From: Pirellulales bacterium
Lineage (GTDB): Bacteria > Planctomycetota > Planctomycetia > Pirellulales > Lacipirellulaceae
DNA length: 36,143 nt
Reading direction: 5' to 3'
Assembly: GCA_025935855.1 (NCBI GenBank)
Contig: JAICUM010000004.1
Location: 1 to 36,143, forward strand
Made by a program: the position numbers and the translations under genes. The notes beneath the pieces are model-generated. The model searched no databases, had not been told where the DNA came from, and saw nothing but the letters and a program-made list of their open reading frames with translations. Of the stretch, positions 1 to 7,884 are shown piece by piece. Position 1 is the stretch's first letter, and each line of letters starts with the position of its first letter.

Positions 1-7
1 TCTCAGC

Positions 8-44
8 AAGTGTAGTCATCTCGCGGAGCGAGAGGGCTACACTT
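8..44. repeat. Hairpin/REP-like inverted repeat immediately downstream of the terC-like gene
   Basis: AAGTGTAG(tcat)CTCGC(gga)GCGAG(aggg)CTACACTT: outer 8-bp and inner 5-bp perfect arms; lies just past the stop of the minus-strand gene at 48. Confidence 0.7.
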
Positions 45-47
45 GGG

Positions 48-857
48 CTATTCCTCGGCGGCCGCGGCGCGGCTTTCAGCGCGAATGTTCAGCATTTCGA
101 CCGATAGCGAGAATGCCATCGCGAAGTAGATATACCCCCGCGGCACGTGCGTGTGCAGGCCTTCGGCGATAAGCACGACGCCAATGAGAATCAAAAACGA
201 CAGCGCCAGCATCTTCACGCTCGGGTGGTTGTTCACGAACCGCGCGATCGGCCCGCTGAACACGATCATGACGGCGATCGCGAGGAGCACGGCGCTGATC
301 ATGATGGTCAGCGGCACCCACTCCTGCTGGTAGTCGTCGGGCCGCACCATGCCGACCGCGGTGAGCACCGAGTCGAGCGAGAAGACCAGGTCGATCGCCA
401 CGATCTGGGCCAGCACCATAGCCATCGAGTGCGCCGGCTTAGGCCTGCCCTTTTGACGGGCCTCGTTCACTTGATGGCCGATTTCCCAGGTGGACTTGGC
501 TAATAGAAATAGGCCGCCGGCTAGCAGCACCAGGTCTTTGATCGAAATGGGCGTGACCGATTGGACATCGCCGTTCGACCCGTGCTGGACGCTGTGTTGG
601 CCGCCGGGAATGTCGAACGGCAGCTCGAAGAGAATCGTCTTGTTGAGCGTGATGACCCAGGTGATGGCCAACAACAGCGCGCAGCGCCCCAGCGCGGCGA
701 GGCCCAGCCCCAGCTTGCGAGCCCGCGGCTGGTCCTTCGAAGGGAGCTTACCCGTGAGGATCGCCAGGAAGACGACGTTGTCGATGCCAAGAACAACTTC
801 CAGCAGCGACAGCGTGGCCACCGCGACAAGTGAATTAAACGAGAACAGTTCGTGCAT
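48..857 (-). CDS. TerC family integral membrane protein
   Basis: 269 aa, multi-TM; SLLEVVLGIDNVVFLAIL and IVAIDLVFSLDSVLTAVGM match the repeated TerC-type motifs. Confidence 0.9.
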   Translation of the reverse strand: MHELFSFNSLVAVATLSLLEVVLGIDNVVFLAILTGKLPSKDQPRARKLGLGLAALGRCALLLAITWVITLNKTILFELPFDIPGGQHSVQHGSNGDVQSVTPISIKDLVLLAGGLFLLAKSTWEIGHQVNEARQKGRPKPAHSMAMVLAQIVAIDLVFSLDSVLTAVGMVRPDDYQQEWVPLTIMISAVLLAIAVMIVFSGPIARFVNNHPSVKMLALSFLILIGVVLIAEGLHTHVPRGYIYFAMAFSLSVEMLNIRAESRAAAAEE

Positions 858-903
858 AGATATACTGATTCGCTCGCGGCAAACGTACGGATTAACAAAT
901 ATC

Positions 904-955
904 GTTTAGCCGCGACCCGCGAGGGGAGCGCTCCCCTAGCGGGTCGCGGCTAAAC
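904..955. repeat. 52-bp near-perfect palindrome (REP-like, 'AGCGCTCCCCTAGCGGGTCGCGGCTAAA' family)
   Basis: GTTTAGCCGCGACCCGCGAGGGGAGC|GCTCCCCTAGCGGGTCGCGGCTAAAC; 25 of 26 positions self-complementary with no spacer. Related half or compressed copies near 23780, 23926 and 31351. Confidence 0.85.
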
Positions 956-1029
956 ATTTTCGTTCAACCGAGCCCTGATCCACTCAATCGCCGAATCCGC
1001 GTTCATCCGTGTGCTATTCGTTACATCAC

Positions 1030-2091
1030 TCAAAGTATCGCCGAGAGCTTGGCAAGAAGCGTGCCGAGCTGCTCGTCCGTGCCGACGCTGATCCGCAATC
1101 CCTCGCCCCAGCCTTCGTATTTCATGTAGCGCACCAGCACGCCGTCGTCTTTCAATCGCTGATACAGGGCGTGCGCCGATTGCTTCGAATGCCGGCACCA
1201 AACGAAGTTCGCCTGTGAATCAATACACTCAAAGCCGCGCTCGCGTAGTTCGGCCGTGAGCTTGCCGCGTGTTGCCAGGATCGCGCCGCGTGTGCGCTTG
1301 AACCACGCCCGATCATCGATCGCCGCGGTGGCGCCCGCGATCGACAACGAGTCGCAGTTGTAAGAATCCTTCACCTTCGCAAGCTCGAAGATCACGTGCG
1401 GCTGAGCAACGAGAAACCCGAACCGCAGCCCTGCGAGCGCGTACGACTTGCTCAAGCTGCGGGCGACCATCACCCGGTCGTTCTCCGCCACCAGGTGCAG
1501 GCAGTTGGTCTCCGCGAAATCGGCGTACGCCTCATCCACCAACAACGGGCAGGGCAGGGCGGCCGCGATGCGGGCCACTTCGGCGGGCGGAATTGCCGTG
1601 CCGGAGGGACTGTTCGGGTTTGCTAAAAACGCGAGCGACAACCGGCCGCGCAGCTCAGTGAAGCGCGAGCCCAGCGTCCAATCGCGCTCATAGTTCACAA
1701 CGTCCGTCTGAGCGCCTTGAATCGAAGCCAGCGTGTCGTACAGCAGATAGCTCGGCCGCGCGAAGCGAATCACATCGCCGGACTCAACGAATGTGCGCGT
1801 CACGATCGTGAGAATGTCGTCACTGCCATTGCCGCAGAGAATCCAATCCGGCGTGATGCCGGGGATTTCCGCTTCGAGCAGCTCGGCGGCCCGCTCGCGA
1901 AACTGCGTCGCCGCCGGATCAGGATAGCGCTGCAACCCCGCCTGGCACACGCGGCCAATCGCCGCCTTCACGGCCGGCGAGCACTGGTAGGGATTCTCGT
2001 TCGTGTTGAGTTTGACGTATTCCATCCCCCGCGGCTGCTCGCCGGGGGTGTAGCCGTGCATGGCGGCAATGTTGGGGCGGACGAAAGGCAT
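1030..2091 (-). CDS. hisC: Histidinol-phosphate aminotransferase
   Basis: 353 aa; KLNTNENPYQCSP, NPNSPSGT, VDEAYADFAE and SLSKSYALAGLRFGF are class-II (HisC) aminotransferase motifs; next to hisD on the same strand. Confidence 0.93.
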   Translation of the reverse strand: MPFVRPNIAAMHGYTPGEQPRGMEYVKLNTNENPYQCSPAVKAAIGRVCQAGLQRYPDPAATQFRERAAELLEAEIPGITPDWILCGNGSDDILTIVTRTFVESGDVIRFARPSYLLYDTLASIQGAQTDVVNYERDWTLGSRFTELRGRLSLAFLANPNSPSGTAIPPAEVARIAAALPCPLLVDEAYADFAETNCLHLVAENDRVMVARSLSKSYALAGLRFGFLVAQPHVIFELAKVKDSYNCDSLSIAGATAAIDDRAWFKRTRGAILATRGKLTAELRERGFECIDSQANFVWCRHSKQSAHALYQRLKDDGVLVRYMKYEGWGEGLRISVGTDEQLGTLLAKLSAIL

Positions 2092-2127
2092 TACTCTTCC
2101 AGTTAATTTGCGATGCTGTGTGTATGA

Positions 2128-2196
2128 GAATGACGAACCCGAATGACGAATGTCGAAAGCAAGTATTCGTCATTCGGAATTCGTCATTCGTCATTC
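2128..2196. repeat. Word-repeat palindrome (GAATGACGAAT / ATTCGTCATTC)
   Basis: GAATGACGAACCCGAATGACGAATG followed by ATTCGTCATTCGGAATTCGTCATTCGTCATTC between hisD and hisC. Confidence 0.75.
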
Positions 2197-2200
2197 ACGA

Positions 2201-3646
2201 TTACGCGGGACTTTCCAATCGAATCTCGACACTACGAGCGTGGCCCGTCAGGCCTTCCTTGTTGGCCATCGCGAGCACATCGTCGGCGATTTCTTCCAGG
2301 CCCTGTTGCGTGAAGTGGATCACGCTATTGGAGCGCAGAAAATCGTTGGCCGACAGCCCGCTGGCATAGCGGGCCGTGGCGCCGGTCGGCAGCACGTGCG
2401 ACGGCCCCGCCGCATAATCGCCCAGCGGCACCGGGCTGTACGGCCCGATGAACATGGCGCCAGCATAGCGGATTTTGTCGGCGAGCCGCTCGGCGTTTGC
2501 CGAGGCGAGGTGCAAGTGCTCCGTAGCGAGCTCGTTGGCCAAGCGAACGGCTTCGTCCTCGTCGCGCACTCGAATCAATGCTCCAAACGATTCGAGCGAT
2601 TGCCGGGCGAGCTCGCCGCGATTCAGGGCCGCGAGCTGCTTGTCGAGGTCCGCCGCCACCGCGTCGATCAACTGGCCATCCCACGTGATGAGAATGGCTG
2701 ACCCTGGCGCGTGCTCCGCCTGGGCAATCAAGTCGGCTGCGGCGTAGCCGGCATGCGTCGTTTCATCTGCGATGACGATCACTTCGCTCGGACCAGCAAT
2801 CGAATCAATATCGACGTCGCCGAAGACATACTTCTTTGCCAGCGCGACGAACAAGTTGCCGGGACCAACGATCTTATCCACGCGCTCCAACAACAATCCC
2901 CCTCCCTCGAAGGGAGGGGCTAGGGGAGGGATTCGCAGGCTATCAACCACGGTGCTGCCGTTCAGACTCGCTTTGTCCTTAACGCCGTAGGCCAGCGCGG
3001 CAACAGCCTGAGCCCCGCCGATGCGATACACCTCTGTCACGCCGAGCTCATGGCACGTCGCCAGCAAATCCTGGTTGTACGAACCAAAAGGCGTCGGCGG
3101 CGCCACGATGGCAATCTGCTCGACGCCCGCCGCCTGTGCCGGCACGACGGTCATCAGCACCGTCGAAGGATACGCGGCCGCCCCGCCGGGCACGCATACG
3201 CCCACCCGCCGCAGCGGCCGATATCGCTGCGCCAGATAGCCGCCATGCTCCGTGTCGATCCAGACGTCCTTGTGCAGAATGGCCTGCTGAAACTTGAGAA
3301 TCCGCTCGCGAATTCGCTGAACGGTTCGCAAGAATTCAGGCGCCGCCGCGGCATGAGCGGCCGCTAGCTCCTCCGACGAAACCCGCAGCTCCCCGGCCGA
3401 AAGCTGCTTGCCGTCGAGCTTCGCCGTGTAATCCAGCAGCGCCGGCAGCCCGCGCGCTTTCACCTCCCGGCAAATCCGCTCCACCACTTGCACCGGCGAA
3501 AGCGGCTCGCCGAACACCTCCACCGTCTTCCGCCGTCCCGCTTCGCTGACAACATTCCCCTCAGGCGCGAGCTTCGCGCGCAGCGCCGCAATCTGCTCAG
3601 GGGCGCCGGGGTCGCTGGTGTCGATGCGGGAAATGTTCAGCGGCAT
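2201..3646 (-). CDS. hisD: Histidinol dehydrogenase, carrying an in-frame repeat-derived insertion
   Basis: 481 aa; GGAAAYPSTVLMTVVPAQAAGV, VDKIVGPGNLFVALAKKYVFGDVDIDSIAGPSEV and GPSHVLPTGATARYASGLS are HisD hallmarks. Confidence 0.95.
   Translation of the reverse strand: MPLNISRIDTSDPGAPEQIAALRAKLAPEGNVVSEAGRRKTVEVFGEPLSPVQVVERICREVKARGLPALLDYTAKLDGKQLSAGELRVSSEELAAAHAAAAPEFLRTVQRIRERILKFQQAILHKDVWIDTEHGGYLAQRYRPLRRVGVCVPGGAAAYPSTVLMTVVPAQAAGVEQIAIVAPPTPFGSYNQDLLATCHELGVTEVYRIGGAQAVAALAYGVKDKASLNGSTVVDSLRIPPLAPPFEGGGLLLERVDKIVGPGNLFVALAKKYVFGDVDIDSIAGPSEVIVIADETTHAGYAAADLIAQAEHAPGSAILITWDGQLIDAVAADLDKQLAALNRGELARQSLESFGALIRVRDEDEAVRLANELATEHLHLASANAERLADKIRYAGAMFIGPYSPVPLGDYAAGPSHVLPTGATARYASGLSANDFLRSNSVIHFTQQGLEEIADDVLAMANKEGLTGHARSVEIRLESPA
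2886..2940 (-). repeat. CCCTCCC-type palindromic repeat inserted in frame within hisD
   Basis: ccccctccctcgaagggaggggctaggggaggg encodes IPPLAPPFEGGG inside HisD; related copies at 7688-7777. Confidence 0.75.
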
Positions 3647-3666
3647 GTGCGGGAAAGGATGCTAGA

Positions 3667-3839
3667 TTCTCGATGCTCGATGCTGGATACTTGAAGCGTT
3701 CGCGATCCTAATCGTAATCGTACTCGTAATCCTAATCGTGCCGCTCATCGAACCGATTAGGATCACGAGTACGATGATGATTACTAGTTGAAGGCATTTC
3801 TGAGCGTTCGAGTATCGAGCATCCAGCATCCAGCATCAA
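3667..3839. repeat. Nested inverted repeats: GATGCTGGATAC-type outer arms enclosing TAATCGTACTCG-type inner arms
   Basis: Inner arms 3709-3738 and 3754-3783 are complementary at 27 of 30 positions. Outer arms GATGCTCGATGCTGGATACTTGAAGCG (about 3671-3700) and CGTTCGAGTATCGAGCATCCAGCATCCAGCATC (about 3804-3836). Confidence 0.8.
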
Positions 3840-3849
3840 GCCGCCGTTT

Positions 3850-4884
3850 ATGATCGACCTACGCAGCGACACCGTCACCAAACCCACCCCCGCCATGCGA
3901 GCCGCCATGCTCCAGGCCGAAGTCGGCGACGACGTGTACCGCGAAGATCCCACCGTGCGGCGGCTCGAAGAGCGAATCGCCGCGATGGTCGGCAAGGAAG
4001 CCGCGCTGTTCGTCCCCTCCGGCACCATGGGCAACCAGCTCGGCGTGTGGCTCCATTGCCGCCCGGGCGACGAGTTTCTGTGCGAAGCGGGCTGTCATAT
4101 CTTCAACTCAGAGCAGGCGGCCTACGCCCAACTCTTTAGCATTGCCGCGCGGCCGGTGGCCACGGCGGACCAGGTGCTCACGGTCCAGCACGTACAAGAC
4201 CTGGTTCGCGGCGAGGATGTTCACAACCCCCGCACAACTTTGCTTTGCCTCGAAAACACCCACAACCGCGGCGGCGGCAAGGTGCTCCCCTACGAAGGCC
4301 TCGCCGAGCTCTGCCGATGGGCCGCCGCTTGCGGCTTAGCGCGCCACCTCGACGGCGCCCGCCTCTTCAACGCGGTCGTCGCGTCCGGCATCTCCGCCGA
4401 CAAATGGGTCCAGCACTTTGACACCGTAAGCATCTGCTTCAGCAAAGGCCTCGGAGCGCCGATCGGTTCCGCCCTCTGCGGCCCCCGCGACGCCATCGAG
4501 CGCGCTCTGCGGATGCGCAAACCCCTCGGCGGCGGCTGGCGCCAAGCCGGCATCCTCGCCGACGCGGCGCTGTACGCACTGGACCACCACATCGACCGGC
4601 TGGCCGACGATCACGCCAATGCCAAGATACTGGCTGAAGCCGTGAAGCAAGCCGACGGCTTAGATCTCGACCCGCCGACGGTCGAAACAAACATCGTCAT
4701 TTTCCGCGTCGATCCGAAGCTCGGAACAGCCGCCCAGTTCTGCGACCGGCTGGAACAGCGCGGCGTGCTCATGTCGCCAAACGCCAAGCACAAAGTCCGC
4801 GCCGTGACGCATTTAGATGTCTCGGCCCAAGATGCGAAGCGAGCAGCTGAGTGCCTATTAGAAATCGGCTCAAAACCGTCTTGA
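3850..4884 (+). CDS. ltaE: Low-specificity L-threonine aldolase family (PLP-dependent)
   Basis: 344 aa; MIDLRSDTVTKPTPAMRAAM, VGDDVYREDPTVRRLE, FVPSGTMGNQ, HLDGARLFNA and SICFSKGLGAPIGS. Confidence 0.93.
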   Translation: MIDLRSDTVTKPTPAMRAAMLQAEVGDDVYREDPTVRRLEERIAAMVGKEAALFVPSGTMGNQLGVWLHCRPGDEFLCEAGCHIFNSEQAAYAQLFSIAARPVATADQVLTVQHVQDLVRGEDVHNPRTTLLCLENTHNRGGGKVLPYEGLAELCRWAAACGLARHLDGARLFNAVVASGISADKWVQHFDTVSICFSKGLGAPIGSALCGPRDAIERALRMRKPLGGGWRQAGILADAALYALDHHIDRLADDHANAKILAEAVKQADGLDLDPPTVETNIVIFRVDPKLGTAAQFCDRLEQRGVLMSPNAKHKVRAVTHLDVSAQDAKRAAECLLEIGSKPS

Positions 4885-4906
4885 TAGTACAGAATGCCAT
4901 GCAACG

Positions 4907-5236
4907 ATGACGCCGCGGTTTCCATGCCCTAACTGTGCAGCATCAAGGAGCGGGCCAAGAGCGCCATGCCTCCGATGTGGATATCCAAAGCATGCTCGGA
5001 GTTCTCGCCACCCCGAACCAATAAAACCGTTTCGGTTTAGCGTTCGCACACTCCTCGTCTGCCTGACGCTGGGGGCGGTAGTGTTTGCTCTTCTTCGCGC
5101 AAGAGAAGGAGCGTTCACCGCCGCCGCGGAACTTTGCGCGATCTTCTACCCCGTGATCAATTTCTTCTATCAATTCTGGTGCAACCTTTGCGAGCCAGAA
5201 CCGGGCTTGGACAATCGTAGTCCCTTCGACGACTAA
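4907..5236 (+). CDS. Small zinc-ribbon plus single-TM hypothetical protein
   Basis: CPNC-x14-CLRCG zinc ribbon, then FRFSVRTLLVCLTLGAVVFALL TM segment; 23 nt after ltaE. Confidence 0.55.
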   Translation: MTPRFPCPNCAASRSGPRAPCLRCGYPKHARSSRHPEPIKPFRFSVRTLLVCLTLGAVVFALLRAREGAFTAAAELCAIFYPVINFFYQFWCNLCEPEPGLDNRSPFDD

Positions 5237-5323
5237 ATTATCGCCACATCCCAACTTACGCTTTGCGCCGTTGGGTCGGCCAAGATAAAATAGATTAAGG
5301 CCAAAGCCACAGGAGTTCAGACC

Positions 5324-5575
5324 ATGACTTATCAAGGCAAAATTCAAAACGGGGTTGTGGTGTTTCCGCCCGGCGTCTGCCTGCCTGAAGGAACGCCAGT
5401 CATTGTTCAATTTGGTCCGGAAGAAACCGACAGCAAGTCGGCTGCAATTGATCCAAGCGAGTTGGATCCCATTTTTCGCATGGCAGAACTGGCCGTCGAT
5501 ACTGGCATCCCAGACCTAGGCGTCAACATCAACCACTACCTCTACGGGCATCCAAGAGTTGATGATGTCCAATAG
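5324..5575 (+). CDS. Putative antitoxin-like protein upstream of a PIN-domain ORF
   Basis: 83 aa, MTYQGKIQNGVVVFPPGVCLPEGTPVIVQF; 3' end overlaps the start of the PIN ORF, as in TA operons. Confidence 0.6.
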   Translation: MTYQGKIQNGVVVFPPGVCLPEGTPVIVQFGPEETDSKSAAIDPSELDPIFRMAELAVDTGIPDLGVNINHYLYGHPRVDDVQ

Positions 5576-5980
5576 CGCTTTTCTCGACACGAACGGCTGG
5601 ATTCAACTTCTTAACGTCACGGAATACGGGCACGAGGCAGCGACAAATGCGTGGCTTGATTTAGGTCGGCGTCGCTATCGTATTGTCCTTACTGATTGGA
5701 TCATCGCGGAAACGGGCAATGGCCTCGCTCGGTCGGCCGCCAAGGAGAACTTTGCGATTGCTGTCGAACAGCTTTGGAAAAGCTCGGCCATCGAAATAGT
5801 CCCGGTAGATCAATCACTCATCGCACGGCGATAGCCCGCTATCGGCACTACACAGACAAGACTTGGGGCTTGGTCGATTGCGCTAGCTTCATCGTCATGG
5901 AAGATCGAGGCATCACCGAAGCGTTCACCAGCGATCGGGATTTCGAACAAGCCGGCTTCGTGCGCCTCCTCAAGGACTGA
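5562..5980 (+). pseudogene. PIN-domain (VapC-like) ribonuclease toxin, frameshifted
   Basis: Frame 1 (ATG 5562/5565 to stop 5834): SNSAFLDTNGWIQLL...VDQSLIARR*. The C-terminal half continues in another frame from about 5828: AIARYRHYTDKTWGLVDCASFIVMEDRGITEAFTSDRDFEQAGFVRLLKD*. Confidence 0.75.
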
Positions 5981-6210
5981 ATCCGGGACGTCAGCAGGCG
6001 GCGAAAATCCTTCAGGCAGCTTGGCCAAGTTTTCGTCTTGAAAATGAACTAATGTTCATGTATACTCGCCTTCGGCTTCATGCCGGCCAGTTCTTTGAAA
6101 ACTTGAAAGTTCTGCTCCCCGGGCGTGCATCGGCACGGCCAATGCTTTTCCTGCGCGCATGTCGCAACGAAATTTGGCTCAGCTCTGCACAAGCCGATGA
6201 TCGAAAAGCG

Positions 6211-6260
6211 CGGTTTTGGGTGTTTTGGACTTTTTCTGGAAAAGCCAAAAGTCACCCACG
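6211..6260 (+). repeat. Copy of dispersed 'TTTTGGACTTTTT..GGAAAA..CCAAAA..CACCC' repeat
   Basis: GTTTTGGACTTTTTCTGGAAAAGCCAAAAGTCACCCACGC is closely similar to the reverse complement of the segment near 23715-23755. Confidence 0.6.
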
Positions 6261-6432
6261 CTTTCGGCCTCACTTCCATTGAAAACCGCGTGAAACGCCG
6301 AGCCGTTTGGTCAAGCGAATTTTTTGGCCACCCAATTTTGAGCGCCGAAAGTAAGTAATTCACTTACACGCGTTCAAAAGCCAAAAGGCCAAAACCCGCC
6401 GCTTGCGGCTTAGCGAGAGCCAAATGGCGCCT

Positions 6433-7671
6433 TCACTCCAGCCCCGACAGCTCAGTCGCCCGCGCCACGCGGTCAATGCCCAGCATGAATGCCGCCGTGC
6501 GTAAGGTTACCTTCCGCTCGCGCGACAGGTCCCACACGCTGTCGAAGGCCAGCGTCATCACGCGCTCCAGCTCTTGCCGCACCCGGTCCAGGTTCCAGTG
6601 GTAGAACTGACGGTTCTGGGCCCACTCGAAGTAGCTGACCGTCACGCCGCCGGCGTTGGCCAACACGTCCGGCACGATGAGCGTGCCGCGCTCGGCGAGC
6701 ACGTCGTTCGCCTCGGCCCAAATAGGCTCATTGGCTGCCTCGATGATAATCGGGGCGCGAATCTTCCCCACGTTGTCGGAGTTGATCACGCCGCCAAGCG
6801 CCGCGGGGACGAGGATATCGACGTCCAGTTCCAAAAGCTGCTCGTTCGTGATCTTCTCCGCCTCGCGGTAGCCTTCGAGCGACATCTTATTCTGGTTCGA
6901 GTGGCGGATGGCGCCCAGTACGTCGATGCCGTCCTTCCGGTAGTAGCCGCCGCTCACGTCGCTGATCGCCACCACCTTGAACTCGGCGTCCTTGAGGACC
7001 TTGGCAGTGTGCGAGCCGACGTTGCCGAAGCCCTGGATGGCGACCCGTGTCTGTTGCGGCTTGTGGCCCATCCGGCCGAGCGTCTTGAGCGTGACGATGC
7101 CCACGCCGCGGCCGGTGGCCTCCTCGCGGCCGGGAATGCCGTAGTACTCGACCGGCTTACCGGTCACGACGCCCGGATTGAAGCCGTGGTACTTGTTGTA
7201 CTGGTTCATAATCCAGGCCATGACGCGGGCGTCGGTGCCCATGTCGGGGGCCGGGACGTCGATGTCGGGGCCGATGACGTCGTGCAGCTCGTCGATGAAC
7301 TTGCGCGTGAGCCGCTCCAGCTCACGCGAGCTGAGCTGCCGGGCGTCCACGGCGATGCCGCCCTTGGCGCCGCCGTAGGGGATGTTCACGACGGCGGTCT
7401 TTAGCGTCATCAGCGCCGCCAGGCTGCGGATCTCGTCGAGATCGACTTGCGGATGATAGCGGAAGCCGCCCTTCATCGGGCCGCGGGAATTGTCGTGCTG
7501 CACGCGGTAGCCGATGAAGGTTTCAACGTCGCCATTGTCGCGCTCGATGGTGACCTGCACCTGGACTTCGCGCTTGGCGATGATCAACCGGCGGCGCATG
7601 CTGTCGGCCAGCTCGAGCTGGTCCGCCGCTCGATGGAAGTAAGCCAGCGCCGCCTCGGACGACTTCATCAT
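6433..7671 (-). CDS. Glu/Leu/Phe/Val dehydrogenase (glutamate dehydrogenase-like)
   Basis: GPMKGGFRYHP, PYGGAKGGIAVD, DVPAPDMGTDARVMAWIMNQY, AIQGFGNVGSHTAK. The annotated 473-aa ORF extends upstream through a repeat; the likely start is MMKSSEAAL at 7671/7668. Confidence 0.92.
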   Translation of the reverse strand: MMKSSEAALAYFHRAADQLELADSMRRRLIIAKREVQVQVTIERDNGDVETFIGYRVQHDNSRGPMKGGFRYHPQVDLDEIRSLAALMTLKTAVVNIPYGGAKGGIAVDARQLSSRELERLTRKFIDELHDVIGPDIDVPAPDMGTDARVMAWIMNQYNKYHGFNPGVVTGKPVEYYGIPGREEATGRGVGIVTLKTLGRMGHKPQQTRVAIQGFGNVGSHTAKVLKDAEFKVVAISDVSGGYYRKDGIDVLGAIRHSNQNKMSLEGYREAEKITNEQLLELDVDILVPAALGGVINSDNVGKIRAPIIIEAANEPIWAEANDVLAERGTLIVPDVLANAGGVTVSYFEWAQNRQFYHWNLDRVRQELERVMTLAFDSVWDLSRERKVTLRTAAFMLGIDRVARATELSGLE

Positions 7672-7687
7672 CGGATTGCCTCGGGTG

Positions 7688-7777
7688 ATCCTCCCTCCCA
7701 CTTGTGGGGAGGGCCGGGGAGGGGGCTGAATTGGGCGCCCAATGTTACCCCTCCCTAACCCTCCCATTAAGGCGAGG
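7688..7777. repeat. Composite palindrome of facing CCCTCCC-type repeats around ATTGGGCGCCCAAT
   Basis: GGGAGGGCCGGGGAGGGGG...ATTGGGCGCCCAAT (perfect 14-mer, 7730-7743)...CCCCTCCCTAACCCTCCC. Confidence 0.75.
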
Positions 7778-7884
7778 GATTTCATAACTGGTGAGAATCT
7801 TGTCTCACGTGGATAATAAGATGCCTGCGCCGCGGCCACAAGGAACGGCCGCACGGCGATTTGCCTCGCGATTTTTCAAGGAAT

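Noticed and set aside
1919-2194. ORF beginning MTNDEFRMTNTCFRHSSFGF
   Set aside because: N-terminus is translation of the GAATGACGAAT repeat and the remainder is an alternate frame of hisC.
6045-6060. ATGAACtaatGTTCAT palindrome resembling a LexA-type GAAC-N4-GTTC box
   Set aside because: Single site, imperfect match to the Gram-positive consensus, and no SOS gene follows it.
6049-6363. Small ORFs on both strands at 6.05-6.36 kb
   Set aside because: Region contains a dispersed repeat and shows no protein family signal; treated as intergenic.
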